Both the position numbers and the translations under genes were made by a program. Shown one piece after another: positions 35,170 through 44,268 of a DNA stretch of 64,000 nucleotides (positions are counted from its first letter, which is position 1; each line of letters starts with the position of its first letter). This stretch comes from Arthrobacter sp. efr-133-R2A-120 (GTDB lineage: Bacteria > Actinomycetota > Actinomycetes > Actinomycetales > Micrococcaceae): contig NZ_JARVRF010000064.1 of NCBI RefSeq assembly GCF_030209835.1, positions 62,001 through 126,000 of the forward strand. Direction: 5' to 3'. Below the pieces are notes generated by a model. That model saw only the letters and a list, made by a program, of their open reading frames with translations. It was not told where the DNA came from and ran no database searches.

Positions 35170-36594
35170 TCAGCAGGCCGGCCGGTTCCGGACGTCGCTC
35201 GAGACATGCTGCTTGAGCAGCGAGCCTCCGGCTTCTGCCTTCAGTTCGCGGTTTTCAACCATGACCTGCCCGCGCAAGACCGTCATGCTCGGCCAGGCGG
35301 CCACCTCGTAGCCGTCCCAGGGGGTGTAGTCGGCCTCGTGCAGGTCCTCGGCATGGATGGCCCGCTCCACCGTGGTGTCCAGGACAGCCAAGTCGGCGTC
35401 GCTGCCCACCGCGATCACGCCCTTCTGCGGGTACAGTCCAAGGATCTTCGCCGCGTTGGCGGAAGTGATGTCAACAAAGCGGGTGAGATCGAGCCCGCGC
35501 TTGGCCACTCCTTCGGTGTACGCGACAGCCATGCGCATCTCGACCCCGGCGTGACCGCCCGTGGCGTCAAGAATGGTCTTGCCTCGGGTCTTTACCTCGA
35601 GGTCGGTGCAAACTCCGTCCGTTGCCAGGGTACTGAGCGAGCCTTCGAGCAACGATTCCCACATGGAGTCGCGGTCGGTTTCCGATTTCAAGGAAGGGTA
35701 GGTGTGGTAGATCGCGCCGTTCTTCTGTTTGTAGTCTTCCGCGGTGAAGTACGCGTAGTGGGGGAGGATCTCGCCATAGACCGCTTGGCCGCGCCCGCGT
35801 GCCTCTCGGATGGCATCCACGCCTTCGCGGGCGCTGACGTGCATGAGGTAGATAGGCGCACCGACGTGCTCGGCGAGGGTGATGACCCGCTGGAAGGACA
35901 ACTTTTCCGAAAGGTTGTTGTGGGCATGGTGCATGTTCTCCAGCCCGATCCTGCCTTCGCGCTGCAATTGCTTGTAGGCGTACATAACGATGTCGTCGTC
36001 CTCGGCGTGCACCGCGAGCATTGCCCCGGCATGGGCTGTTTGTTGCATTAGCCCCCACATATTGCCGAGGTCCGTCTTCTGCTTGGGGCGCGTCGGGGTG
36101 GTGTTGGTCATCCAGACCTTGTAGCTTCCATGGCCAGCGGCGACGGCGTCGGGAATCTGTTCGAGCACTTCGAACGGAATTTCCGGTTCCTTGAACGTGC
36201 CGTGCAAGGCGTAATCGGTGTAGCTTGACCCGGCCCACTCGGCCGACTTGCGGGCGAAGGACTCCGACAGCTCATCGCCGGGTTGCCAATGCGCGAAATC
36301 CACCAACGTGGTGGTCCCACCATAGATGGCGCCTTCGCTCACCCGGTCGGGGCCAAAACACTTGATTCCGCTTTCGGCCGCCGTCGGAAGGACGGAGTTG
36401 GTATGGACATGCGGGTCCACGCCGCCGGGGACAACCAATTGGCCGCGGAGATCGACGGTACGTGCTGCTTCCTCCGTGGGACCGAGGCCGGTCTCGCGGA
36501 GGGACACAATCTTGCCTCCCGCAATGCCGATGTCCAGGTTTTTGGCGCCGGAGGGGGTAACCACCAGGCCGTTGGTGAGAACGAGATCAAGCAT
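35170..36594 (-). CDS. Dihydropyrimidinase/hydantoinase-family amidohydrolase
   Basis: The 474-residue protein has the HxH metal motif at His62-His64 (VDPHVHTN) and the expected carboxylated Lys at 159 in HGSYKVWMTN. Further His ligands lie in LMHVSAREG and a later Asp in LATDGVCTD. The family opens cyclic imides, hydantoins and dihydropyrimidines to N-carbamoyl or amide acids. It is the last gene of a leftward operon with an aminotransferase and an acetamidase-like enzyme. It likely performs the ring-opening step of the island's pathway, although the natural substrate is unknown. Confidence 0.9.
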   Translation of the reverse strand: MLDLVLTNGLVVTPSGAKNLDIGIAGGKIVSLRETGLGPTEEAARTVDLRGQLVVPGGVDPHVHTNSVLPTAAESGIKCFGPDRVSEGAIYGGTTTLVDFAHWQPGDELSESFARKSAEWAGSSYTDYALHGTFKEPEIPFEVLEQIPDAVAAGHGSYKVWMTNTTPTRPKQKTDLGNMWGLMQQTAHAGAMLAVHAEDDDIVMYAYKQLQREGRIGLENMHHAHNNLSEKLSFQRVITLAEHVGAPIYLMHVSAREGVDAIREARGRGQAVYGEILPHYAYFTAEDYKQKNGAIYHTYPSLKSETDRDSMWESLLEGSLSTLATDGVCTDLEVKTRGKTILDATGGHAGVEMRMAVAYTEGVAKRGLDLTRFVDITSANAAKILGLYPQKGVIAVGSDADLAVLDTTVERAIHAEDLHEADYTPWDGYEVAAWPSMTVLRGQVMVENRELKAEAGGSLLKQHVSSDVRNRPAC

Positions 36595-36627
36595 CAGGGG
36601 GTCGCGCCTTTCAGGGTTGGTGAGGAT

Positions 36628-37533
36628 TCAGAGTTGGTGAGGTTCGAGGGAAAACGGTGCGGACGTGAAGTAGCGGGCGGCGAGGGAGACTTTCACCGAG
36701 GCGCGGGCGTTGACGAGCTGGGATACGGAAACATCAGCGGCTGCGCTCATCAGCATCGCAGCCTTCTCGCGGGTCCACTTCCGGTCCGCCTGCAGGAGTT
36801 CGAGCATGTCGTCGAGCGCCAGCCGCGCGGCGTCGTCGAGGGTCTCGCCGTCGCCGATCGTGATGACGCTACCCCCGGACAGGACCACCGGCCGCTTGAC
36901 GGTGACCCCGGCCAGGACATGGCAGGAGAGGACAACGCTGCCCTCGACCTCGACGGCGGTAAGGGAGCACTCGCCGTCGCCCTGTACTGCATGGAGGTCG
37001 CCGGCATAGAGCAAGGCGTTCGCGCTCTGCACGGGCAAGATGACGGCGGAACCAGCGGTCACGTCCTTGCAGTCCATGTTGCCGCCGTGCATTCCGACGG
37101 TGCTTGAGTTGGGATTCCCGTCGGCCGGTGCCACGCCGATCTTGCCGATCATGGGCCGGATGGGAATCCGGATGTCGTCGTCGAACCGGACGCTCCCGTC
37201 CACAATGTCGACAACCCGGCCGGATCGCCCTAGCCCTCCGGTGAAACCGCCGCGCCCGGGAAGTGTCACCATGGCGCCCCGGTCCGCTATCCGGATCTCG
37301 TGGACGTCAATACGGAGTGTGTCCCCTGGATTGACGCCGCGCACCGCGACCGGCCCTGTCACGGGGATGGACAACTTCTCGTACTCATCGGTGCTTTCGA
37401 ACAGGCCACCTGTCAGTAGGCTCCGGGCGCCGAGGGAGAACTGCTCGCCTTGGCCTACTTCAATCACGGGGGTGGCGTCGCGGTCAAAGGATCCCGCTGC
37501 CGATTCAAAGCTTGCGTGGAGCATGTTCAGCAT
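36628..37533 (-). CDS. Acetamidase/formamidase-family amidohydrolase
   Basis: The 301-residue protein matches the FmdA/AmdA fold: GMHGGNMDCKDVTAGSAV, the strand GDLHAVQGDGECSLTAVEVEG and VLSGGSVITIGDGETLDDAARLALDDML are conserved. This family releases ammonia from formamide, acetamide or similar small amides. It lies between the aminotransferase (34-base gap) and hydantoinase (33-base gap) genes in one operon, so it could cleave the amide product made by the hydantoinase. Confidence 0.92.
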   Translation of the reverse strand: MLNMLHASFESAAGSFDRDATPVIEVGQGEQFSLGARSLLTGGLFESTDEYEKLSIPVTGPVAVRGVNPGDTLRIDVHEIRIADRGAMVTLPGRGGFTGGLGRSGRVVDIVDGSVRFDDDIRIPIRPMIGKIGVAPADGNPNSSTVGMHGGNMDCKDVTAGSAVILPVQSANALLYAGDLHAVQGDGECSLTAVEVEGSVVLSCHVLAGVTVKRPVVLSGGSVITIGDGETLDDAARLALDDMLELLQADRKWTREKAAMLMSAAADVSVSQLVNARASVKVSLAARYFTSAPFSLEPHQL

Positions 37534-37566
37534 GCTGCCCCTTTCGTTTGAGGCGGTGGCGTAAAC

Positions 37567-38544
37567 CTAGACGGTGGGGTAGACGGGCCGTGCCCACTTT
37601 TGATCGGCGGCTACTCGTCCGACGACGGCCTGCCGGTAGGCGTGCTGCAGTTGGCGGGTGAGTTCGCCGGCAGTACCGTCGCCGATCGGCGTGCGGTCCA
37701 CGGAAGAGACGTGGTTGATTTCGGCGGCGCTGCCGCACACGAAGATTTCGTCAGCCGAGTAGAGTTCCGTGCGGTCGATCGGGCGGATGTCGACGTCGAC
37801 GCCGAGGACGTTGCGTGCGAGATGGAGGACGCTGTCCCGGGTGATCCCCTCCAGGATGCTGTCCGTTGCGGGGGGCGTGCACAGCCGGCCCTGGCGAACC
37901 ATGAACACGTTGTAGCCGGCACCTTCGGCAACATGGCCGTCCTCGGTCAGCAGAAGGGCTGCGTCGTACCCGTTGCGCCGGGCCTCCAGCATGGCAAGGC
38001 GCCCGTTTTGGTAGTTGGCGATCGATTTGACCCTGGGCGGCATGGAGCGGTCGGACAAGCGGGCCCAACTGCTGATCTGCACGTCCAGTCCGCTGGCACC
38101 GAAATAGTTGCCCATCGGGATGGCCGCCATGAATACGGTGACCGGACTAGTGTCCTCCGGCTTGCCGTCGCTCGAGTCGACGAATACTTGTGCGCGCATG
38201 TGGAGGTTCCCGTGCAGCTCGTTCGCCCGCACCAGGCCGAGCAATTGTTCACTCAAGACGCCGATGTCACGCGGCCCGTCGATTTCCACCACCCGCATCG
38301 AGTCAATCAAGCGGCGCATGTGGTCGGCCACCCGGAAGGCGTAGAGCTGCTGGTCCTCATCGCTCCAATAGGCGCGGAACCCTTCGAAGACGCCGACGCC
38401 GTACTTCAACGTGGTGCTCAGGACGTGGAGCTTGGCATCTGCGTACTCCACCAGTTCGCCGTCACGCAGCAGGTAGCGAACGCTGGGCTCGAATGCGGGC
38501 TCTTTGGTGTCGGTCACAGTTGCCGATTTACTCAGATTGGTCAT
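37567..38544 (-). CDS. ilvE: Branched-chain-type aminotransferase (PLP fold IV)
   Basis: The 325-residue protein has the fold-type IV PLP Lys in PRVKSIANYQN, then HVAEGAGYNVFMVRQGRLCTPP and ILEGITRDSVLHLARNVLGV. ATG at 38544 follows GGAGACAA. The enzyme transfers amino groups between branched-chain amino acids and 2-oxoglutarate, though fold IV members also act on D-amino acids or deoxyamino sugars. Being first in an operon with amide hydrolases, it may process the amino acid released from the pathway rather than serve isoleucine synthesis, so the symbol refers to the family only. Confidence 0.85.
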   Translation of the reverse strand: MTNLSKSATVTDTKEPAFEPSVRYLLRDGELVEYADAKLHVLSTTLKYGVGVFEGFRAYWSDEDQQLYAFRVADHMRRLIDSMRVVEIDGPRDIGVLSEQLLGLVRANELHGNLHMRAQVFVDSSDGKPEDTSPVTVFMAAIPMGNYFGASGLDVQISSWARLSDRSMPPRVKSIANYQNGRLAMLEARRNGYDAALLLTEDGHVAEGAGYNVFMVRQGRLCTPPATDSILEGITRDSVLHLARNVLGVDVDIRPIDRTELYSADEIFVCGSAAEINHVSSVDRTPIGDGTAGELTRQLQHAYRQAVVGRVAADQKWARPVYPTV

Positions 38545-38631
38545 TGTTGTCTCCAAATCGTGTTCGGAAAACAGATCAGGGCTCGGCTTCACACCAAGGT
38601 TGACATCCGTCTTCATCTTACTGTTGGCGTT

Positions 38632-38645
38632 GTCACCATAATGAA
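38632..38645 (-). promoter_or_regulatory. Candidate island operator upstream of the aminotransferase operon
   Basis: On the minus strand this reads TTCATTATGGTGAC, a near match to the TTCRATANNNTGAW motif found elsewhere in the island. TATGGT can serve as a -10. A TTGACA lies upstream but with a 21-base gap, so this promoter is less certain than the others. Confidence 0.4.
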
Positions 38646-38676
38646 GACGCTTTGGTGGTCCTGTCAACAGTGACCA

Positions 38677-38728
38677 TTGACACACAATCGAAGACTTCAA
38701 TAAAGTGATGAAACTTCGATATGCAAAT
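38677..38728 (+). promoter_or_regulatory. Promoter and operator of the ABC importer operon
   Basis: TTGACA (38677-38682), an 18-base spacer and TAAAGT (38701-38706) form a good vegetative-type promoter. The -10 lies inside TTCAATAAAGTGAT (38696-38709), a copy of the island motif. A weaker second copy (TTCGATATGCAAAT) is at 38715-38728. It lies between the divergent aminotransferase (38544) and ABC permease (38746) genes. Confidence 0.7.
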
Positions 38729-38745
38729 TCTCGGCAGGATGTCGA

Positions 38746-39720
38746 GTGGCTGGAGCCCCTGATGCGCCAGTCAAAAGAAGGCTTTCACCTACACCCGTCA
38801 ACCGGATCGAGTGCCAATTGAGTGAAACTACGACAGCCGAGTCCCGGACTCCAGTGACGTCCCTGGGCGGACGTGCGTCGGGCTGGGCCAAGCAAGGCAG
38901 GGCCTGGGCGTACAAGCGATCAGGGGCGGTGCTCGCCGTCGTCGCCGCCGGCATTATTGTGGGACTCCCGCTTGCGGCGATTTTCCTCCACCTTCCCCAA
39001 AACCCCCTGCAACCGGACGTGGAATCCATGGCCCTGGCCCCCAACTCCGTTCATTGGTTCGGCACGGACGGCAACGGCATGGATGTGTTCTCCCGGACGA
39101 TTGAATCGGCGAGGCTCGACCTTCCCATTTCCCTCGCGGCGACGGCTATTGCCCTTGTCATTGGCGTTCCCTTGGGCCTTTTCGCCACTACGGGGGTGGC
39201 CGGCGAAGCGATCATGCGGGTAGTCGACGCCTTCGCCGCGCTCCCCATCATCGTGATTGCCGTGGTGTCCATCCAGCTCATGGGCGGCGGAGCCACCGAT
39301 GTCATCCTCGCCATCGCCCTGGTTGCGGCTCCGCGCTTTGTCCGCTTGTCCCGTGCGGCGGCGATTTCGCTCCGCTCGTCACGGTACGTGGAGGCCGCGG
39401 TGGCCATCGGATGCTCGCCCATCCGCGTGGCCTTCAACCACATCTTCAGGAACGCCTACGGTGTGATCCTCGTGCAGGCCACGCTGACCACGGCCGGCGC
39501 CCTGAGCACGATTGCCGCCTTGAACTTCCTCGGCGTCGGGGTCAAACCGCCCCAGCCAAGCTGGGGCGCGATGATCGAGGACGGCGTGAGCATGCTCATC
39601 CGGGGCCAATGGTGGGCCGTGGCTTTTCCGGCGCTGGCCCTCCTCCTGGTCATCGGCTCGCTCAACATCATCGCCGGTGCCATTGAGGACAAGATGGAAC
39701 GAGTGGAGCACACCCGATGA
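38746..39720 (+). CDS. Peptide/dipeptide-type ABC transporter permease (DppC-like)
   Basis: The protein is about 324 residues with six membrane helices and the DppC-type EAA region (EAAVAIGCSPIRVAFNHIF). GTG at 38746 is used, with AGGA 8 bases upstream, but TTG at 38818 could be the true start because the first 24 residues do not look like the family. It overlaps the ATPase gene at 39717 by ATGA. It works with the permease at 41419, the ATPases at 39717 and 40610, and the binding protein at 44269. Confidence 0.85.
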   Translation: MAGAPDAPVKRRLSPTPVNRIECQLSETTTAESRTPVTSLGGRASGWAKQGRAWAYKRSGAVLAVVAAGIIVGLPLAAIFLHLPQNPLQPDVESMALAPNSVHWFGTDGNGMDVFSRTIESARLDLPISLAATAIALVIGVPLGLFATTGVAGEAIMRVVDAFAALPIIVIAVVSIQLMGGGATDVILAIALVAAPRFVRLSRAAAISLRSSRYVEAAVAIGCSPIRVAFNHIFRNAYGVILVQATLTTAGALSTIAALNFLGVGVKPPQPSWGAMIEDGVSMLIRGQWWAVAFPALALLLVIGSLNIIAGAIEDKMERVEHTR

Positions 39721-40607
39721 ACAAGACCCTCCAAGTCCGGGAACTCGAAACCGAGTTCCACACTCCCCGGGGTGTGGTCCGGGCGCTGCATGGCGTCTCC
39801 TTTGAGGTGCAGGACAACGAGATTGTCGGGATCGTCGGTGAATCCGGCTCGGGCAAATCGACCGTGGTCCGTTCCATCACGAAGCTGTTGATGCCGCCGG
39901 GCAAGGTGTCTGCCGGCAACGTCAACTTCGCCGGACGCAGCCTCCTGGACCTGCCCGAGCGGGAAATGCGCCAAATCAGGGGCAAGGAGATCGGATTCAT
40001 CGCCCAGAATCCGTTCAGCGCCCTGAACCCGGTGACCCGCATCGAAAAGCAGTTCGCCAATATCGCCAAGGCGCACGGAGTGAAGGTCGACGCCTCCGAG
40101 CGCACCCGTGCACTGCAGCTCTTGGAATCGACGGGAGTCCGCGATCCGGAACGCGTGATGCGCGGTTACGCGCACGAACTGAGCGGCGGCATGGCCCAGC
40201 GCGTCGTCATCGCCATGGCGCTTTACCTCAACCCGCAGCTCGTGATCGCCGATGAGCCGACGACGGCGCTCGACCTCACCGTCCAGCGCCAGGTCCTGGA
40301 CACCCTTCGCCGGCTGACGGTCGAGAGCGGCCGCTCGATGCTGATTGTGACCCATGACCTCGGGGTGGTGGCCTCATACTGCAACCGCGTCCTTGTCATG
40401 TATCGCGGAAGCATCGTGGAACAAGGACTCGTCGACGACGTTTTCATCCGTCCGCAGCATCCTTACACGATCTCCCTGCTCAACTCGGTGGTGCGTCCCG
40501 AAGACGAGACGCAATACGTTCCAGGGGATGCGGAAGCGCCGGATACCGAGGAGCCGGAAACGCCAAACCCCTCCAAGGTCCAATTGTCCGAAGCCCGGAG
40601 GTCTTGA
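39717..40607 (+). CDS. ABC transporter ATPase (DppD-like)
   Basis: The 296-residue protein has Walker A (GESGSGKST), the signature ELSGGMAQRVVIAMAL and Walker B (LVIADEPTTALD), plus the H-loop region at VTHDLG. The C-terminal extension (VRPEDETQYVPGD) is that of dipeptide/oligopeptide ATPases, though the Cys-rich Fe-S motif of many is missing here. The ATG overlaps the upstream permease stop. Confidence 0.9.
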   Translation: MNKTLQVRELETEFHTPRGVVRALHGVSFEVQDNEIVGIVGESGSGKSTVVRSITKLLMPPGKVSAGNVNFAGRSLLDLPEREMRQIRGKEIGFIAQNPFSALNPVTRIEKQFANIAKAHGVKVDASERTRALQLLESTGVRDPERVMRGYAHELSGGMAQRVVIAMALYLNPQLVIADEPTTALDLTVQRQVLDTLRRLTVESGRSMLIVTHDLGVVASYCNRVLVMYRGSIVEQGLVDDVFIRPQHPYTISLLNSVVRPEDETQYVPGDAEAPDTEEPETPNPSKVQLSEARRS

Positions 40608-40609
40608 GA

Positions 40610-41422
40610 ATGCCGCTCCTTGAACTCGTGGATGTCACGAAGATCTTCCGTACTCCCCACGGAGAAGCGCGCGCCGTGGATGGAATCACCCTGTCCGTGG
40701 AAGCCGGCGAGACGCTCGGCATCATTGGCGAAAGCGGTTCCGGCAAGTCAACGCTCGGCCGCTTGATCCTGAGATTGACCGAGCCGGATTCCGGATCCGT
40801 CGTCATCGAGGGGCAGGACGTGTTGGCCCTCGGCCGTGGCGAACTCCGCCGCAAGCGGCGCCATTGGCAGATCGTCTTCCAGGAACCCTTCGCGTCATTG
40901 AACCCGCGCCTGACGATCCGGCAGATCGTCGAGGAGCCGCTCATCGTAGCCCGGATGGGCAACCGTGCCGAGCGGCGGTTGCGGGTCCTGGCGACCTTGG
41001 AAGAAGTCGGCCTCTCGGCCGATTTCATGGACCGACGCCCGGCGAACCTCAGCGGGGGACAGCAGCAGCGCGTCGGCATCGCACGCGCCCTGGTCACGAA
41101 TCCCAGCCTGGTGGTCCTGGACGAGCCAACGTCCTCGTTGGACCTGACTATCCGGGCCTCGATCCTGCGCACCCTCGCGCGCCTCGGGGCTACGCGCGGC
41201 CTCACGTACGTGTTCATTTCCCACGACATCGAAACGGTCCGGCATTTCTGTTCCACGGTGGCTGTCATGCATCGCGGCAAAATCGTCGAAACCGGTCGCA
41301 CCCAGGACGTCTTGATGGCGCCGCAGCACCCTTATACCCAATCGCTGATTTCCGCCGCGTTGCCGGTGGTTCCCTATTCCGCCGTCGTTGGCTCTACGAA
41401 TTCCCGGGGGCAGATTTCATGA
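40610..41422 (+). CDS. ABC transporter ATPase (DppF-like)
   Basis: The 270-residue protein has Walker A (GESGSGKST), the signature NLSGGQQQRVGIARAL and Walker B (LVVLDEPTSSLD). It is the second ATPase of the dipeptide/nickel importer type. ATG at 40610 follows GGAGG. Its stop overlaps the permease start at 41419 by ATGA, so the four importer genes are translationally coupled. Confidence 0.9.
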   Translation: MPLLELVDVTKIFRTPHGEARAVDGITLSVEAGETLGIIGESGSGKSTLGRLILRLTEPDSGSVVIEGQDVLALGRGELRRKRRHWQIVFQEPFASLNPRLTIRQIVEEPLIVARMGNRAERRLRVLATLEEVGLSADFMDRRPANLSGGQQQRVGIARALVTNPSLVVLDEPTSSLDLTIRASILRTLARLGATRGLTYVFISHDIETVRHFCSTVAVMHRGKIVETGRTQDVLMAPQHPYTQSLISAALPVVPYSAVVGSTNSRGQIS

Positions 41423-42480
41423 TCCGCTACATCATTTCAAGGCTCCTGATTGCTGCCTTATTGCTGTGTGGCCTCATCACCCTCAGTTTTGGCCTCGTGT
41501 CCCTTCTTCCCGGCGACCCCGCGGTGGCCCTTCTGGGTGAATACGCAACCCCGGCAGACGTCGCCCGTATCCACGCGGAACTTGGCCTGGACCTGCCTTT
41601 CTGGGAACGCTACCTCGGCTACATGTCCAGGACCCTGAGCGGGGACCTTGGCCATTCCCTCTTCACTGGCAGTTCGGTGTCCATCGAAATCCTGACCAGG
41701 CTCCCCAATACCTTGATCTATATGGTGCCGGGGCTCGCCTTGGCCCTCATCATCGGTATGGCGAGTGGAACGTTCGCGGCTTATCGCTACCGGCGCTTTG
41801 CCGACAAGGCCTTCACCTTCTGGATATCCATCCTCATGGCCATGCCGGAATTCGTGCTGGCCCTCGTGTTGCTGTTTGTCTTCTATCAACAACTGCGCAT
41901 CGCGCCCGCACCGATCGGCATGCTCTCAAGTGCGCAGATCACTCCGCCGCGCGTCACGGGATCGATTCCCCTCGACGCCATAGTTGCCGGCCAATGGGGT
42001 ACGTTTTCGTCAATCCTCGGCCGCGCCGTCCTTCCCATCGTGACCATGGGCTTGTTCTTCGCTGCCCCGTTCGGAAAGACAGTCCGCTCAGGCCTCTTGC
42101 AGGTGCTCCAATCACCACAAATCGAGTTCGCGAGGGCCTGCGGACTGCGTCCCACCCAGGTCTTCCGATATGCCCTCAGCGACATCCGCGGGTCGCTCAT
42201 GACCTACTTGGTACTTCTCTTTGCTGCGTCCCTCAGTGGAGCGGCCATTGTGGAAAGTGTCTTTTCCTGGCCCGGAGTGGGTGGTTGGTCGCTCGACGGC
42301 GTACTCAAAGGCGACGTGCCCGTCATTCAGGGCTTTGTCCTCATCATGGGAACCACAAGCTTGCTCGGCTACGTCATTCTCGACGCCTTGATCACCCTTC
42401 TGGACCCCCGTACGCGCAGCAAAGCCGTGGCCGGACGCCGTCAGAAGCGCCAGCGCGCAACGCCGGCAACCATCTCCTAA
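41419..42480 (+). CDS. Peptide/dipeptide-type ABC transporter permease (DppB-like)
   Basis: The 353-residue protein starts with the DppB N-terminal helix (RYIISRLLIAALLLCGLITL) and has six helices with the EAA-like loop (EFARACGLRPTQVFRYALSDI). The operon order is DppC, DppD, DppF, DppB, instead of the usual B-C-D-F with the binding protein nearby; here the binding protein gene is 1.8 kb further on, behind two metallo-beta-lactamase-fold genes. The import substrate may be a peptide, amide or other small compound. Confidence 0.88.
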   Translation: MIRYIISRLLIAALLLCGLITLSFGLVSLLPGDPAVALLGEYATPADVARIHAELGLDLPFWERYLGYMSRTLSGDLGHSLFTGSSVSIEILTRLPNTLIYMVPGLALALIIGMASGTFAAYRYRRFADKAFTFWISILMAMPEFVLALVLLFVFYQQLRIAPAPIGMLSSAQITPPRVTGSIPLDAIVAGQWGTFSSILGRAVLPIVTMGLFFAAPFGKTVRSGLLQVLQSPQIEFARACGLRPTQVFRYALSDIRGSLMTYLVLLFAASLSGAAIVESVFSWPGVGGWSLDGVLKGDVPVIQGFVLIMGTTSLLGYVILDALITLLDPRTRSKAVAGRRQKRQRATPATIS

Positions 42481-42508
42481 GAAGTCCTCAGCCGCCCCCG
42501 GAGAAGTC

Positions 42509-42541
42509 TTGACAGACGTCTCCCGACTTCAATAGATTGAA
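42509..42541 (+). promoter_or_regulatory. Promoter/operator before the first MBL gene
   Basis: TTGACA (42509-42514), an 18-base spacer and TAGATT (42533-42538) make a strong promoter. TTCAATAGATTGAA (42528-42541) covers the -10 and is a dyad, CTTCAAT-AG-ATTGAAG. The ATG at 42545 lies only 6 bases after the -10, so transcription would start at or near the start codon. Confidence 0.7.
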
Positions 42542-42544
42542 GAT

Positions 42545-43369
42545 ATGTTCACTAAAGTTCATGAAGATAAAGTTATCGCCCTCGGTGGAACCATTCCGCT
42601 CGACGGCCGCGTGAGCTGGGTGCCGGCCGGAGCAAGCGGCTTCCAGCCGTCGAATTGCTATCTCCTCAGCGAAGGGTCCGGCCGGTTGTTGGTCGACACC
42701 GGGCTCGCAGTCCACAGCCAGGAAATCCTTGACGACCTGGTTGAACTGCTCGACGACGACGGCCGGCTCTCCATGTTTTTCACGCGGAGCGAGATGGACT
42801 GCGTTTCGAACCTGGAACCCATTGCCGGGAAGTTCGACATCGAACGCCTCTTCACCGGCGGCGCCATCAACCCCTTCGATGCCTTTGATGACCTCAGCCG
42901 GCTCGCGCTCCGAGGCCGCCGGCAGCAGATCGACCAGAAGGGAGAGGGCGGAGATTCCATGGCCCGCACTCCCGAGATCGAGGTGGCGCCGGGCCGTCAC
43001 TTGACCATCGAGTCGCCGCTCCTGCGGCTCCTCCCGACCTTCTGGGGCTGGGACGCGAATACCGGAACCATCTTCACCTCCGATACCTTCACCCACGGCA
43101 CCATGACGAGCCCGGACGGTTCCCGCATCATCGACTCGATCGCCCAGGACACCACCACGGCCAAGCAGGTCGCCGAGCACCTCTATGCGAAATACGAATG
43201 GATCCCTCGGGCCACGTGCGAGCCGCTCCGGGAATGGCTCTCGGACAAGTTCGAGACGCTGGCCCCAGAGACCATCGCCCCTTCCCGCGGTTGCGTGATC
43301 CGCGGGCGTGAGCTCGTCCGCCGGCACCTTGATTTCATGCTCGCCGCGCTGACACCGGAAAAGGCATAG
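42545..43369 (+). CDS. MBL-fold protein A1, metal-site-altered member of a pair
   Basis: The 274-residue protein has the metallo-beta-lactamase fold (SNCYLLSEGSGRLLVDTG, LRLLPTFWGWDANTGTIFTSDTFTHG). Where metal-binding members have H-x-H/E-x-D-H it reads Arg81-Ser-Glu83-Met-Asp85-Cys86. The usual C-terminal His is Arg in APSRGCVIRG. Two or more metal ligands are therefore missing, so it may be inactive or bind a different ligand. No ribosome site is visible, and the promoter position suggests a leaderless mRNA. It is followed after 10 bases by its partner B1. Confidence 0.75.
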   Translation: MFTKVHEDKVIALGGTIPLDGRVSWVPAGASGFQPSNCYLLSEGSGRLLVDTGLAVHSQEILDDLVELLDDDGRLSMFFTRSEMDCVSNLEPIAGKFDIERLFTGGAINPFDAFDDLSRLALRGRRQQIDQKGEGGDSMARTPEIEVAPGRHLTIESPLLRLLPTFWGWDANTGTIFTSDTFTHGTMTSPDGSRIIDSIAQDTTTAKQVAEHLYAKYEWIPRATCEPLREWLSDKFETLAPETIAPSRGCVIRGRELVRRHLDFMLAALTPEKA

Positions 43370-43379
43370 GAGAATCCCG

Positions 43380-44195
43380 ATGGAAGAACTAGTAGAAACC
43401 ATGAGCCGCGACCTTCCGCGTGAGGTAGCCGACGGAGTCACCTGGATGAGTTCATGCCTGCCGTTCCACCTCCAGGACCGCGTTATCCACGGGCACACCT
43501 CCACGTACCTCGCACAAGGGACCGAGTCGTCGATCCTCATTGATACGGGCAACCCCTCCAGCTGGAACATCATTTCCGAAACCCTTGACGGGTTGCTGGG
43601 GGACAAGCCGCTGAGCTACGTCTTCCCGACGCATCCGGAGCTTCCGCACACGGGAAACCTTCCGCGCCTCGTGGAGAAGTACCCCGATATCAAGGTTGTC
43701 GGCGACATCCGGGACTACCACCTCTTCTACCCGCAGATCGTGCCCAACCTTCATGCCCGGGTTCCCGGGGACAAAGTGGATCTCGGCGGCGGGTATGAAT
43801 TCGTGATCGTCGAGGCCATGATCAGGGACCTGCCAAATACCCAATGGGGCTTCGTACCGAAGTCGGGCGTGCTTTTCACGGCCGACGGTTTTTGCTACAT
43901 GCACCGCCCGGAACTCGATGATGAGGATCCGGTGCACCTCCCCGGCGAATGTGGCCTGACAACAGATGAACTCTCGGCACCCATCGCGGTCGAGAACGCA
44001 GCCTTCTTTACCGGCAGCGCGTTGTACTGGGCCAGATTCGCCAACGACGCCGACCAGGTTTACGACCGCGTCGGCAAGCTGATGGACGACCTTGGGGTCA
44101 AGATCGTAGCGCCCACCCACGGCAACGTGATCACCAATATTCCGGAGGTGGCGCCCATCATCCGGGCCGGCCACAAGCACGCCTACCGTTACTAA
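43380..44195 (+). CDS. MBL-fold protein B1, flavodiiron/ODP-like metal motif
   Basis: The 271-residue protein has YVFPTHPELPHTGN with His85, Glu87 and His90, a variant of the H-x-E-x-D-H motif of oxygen-binding diiron (ODP/flavodiiron-type) MBL proteins, with Pro replacing the Asp. LFTADGFCYMH supplies an Asp, and IVAPTHGNVI the last His. The position of another His ligand is Arg in IRDLPNTQWGF. It pairs with A1, and the pair is repeated as A2/B2 at 46671 and 47393. ATG follows AGGAG. Enzyme activity is unknown. Confidence 0.8.
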   Translation: MEELVETMSRDLPREVADGVTWMSSCLPFHLQDRVIHGHTSTYLAQGTESSILIDTGNPSSWNIISETLDGLLGDKPLSYVFPTHPELPHTGNLPRLVEKYPDIKVVGDIRDYHLFYPQIVPNLHARVPGDKVDLGGGYEFVIVEAMIRDLPNTQWGFVPKSGVLFTADGFCYMHRPELDDEDPVHLPGECGLTTDELSAPIAVENAAFFTGSALYWARFANDADQVYDRVGKLMDDLGVKIVAPTHGNVITNIPEVAPIIRAGHKHAYRY

Positions 44196-44268
44196 TCCAC
44201 TGCCCACATCAGCAGCGCACTACTCGTAACACGTCCTTTCCCTCTGTACAGAAATTGGAACCAGGCTT

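Noticed and set aside
33951..35207. A 418-residue open frame on the minus strand
   Set aside because: It is the shifted frame of the aldo/keto reductase gene, with Arg/Gly/Pro-rich composition and no family match.
35170..37533. Assigning the hydantoinase and acetamidase to pyrimidine degradation
   Set aside because: No dihydropyrimidine dehydrogenase or beta-ureidopropionase was seen, and the other genes point to another substrate.
37600..38673. A 357-residue open frame on the plus strand
   Set aside because: It is antisense to the aminotransferase, which shows the PLP-lysine motif; the antisense product has none.
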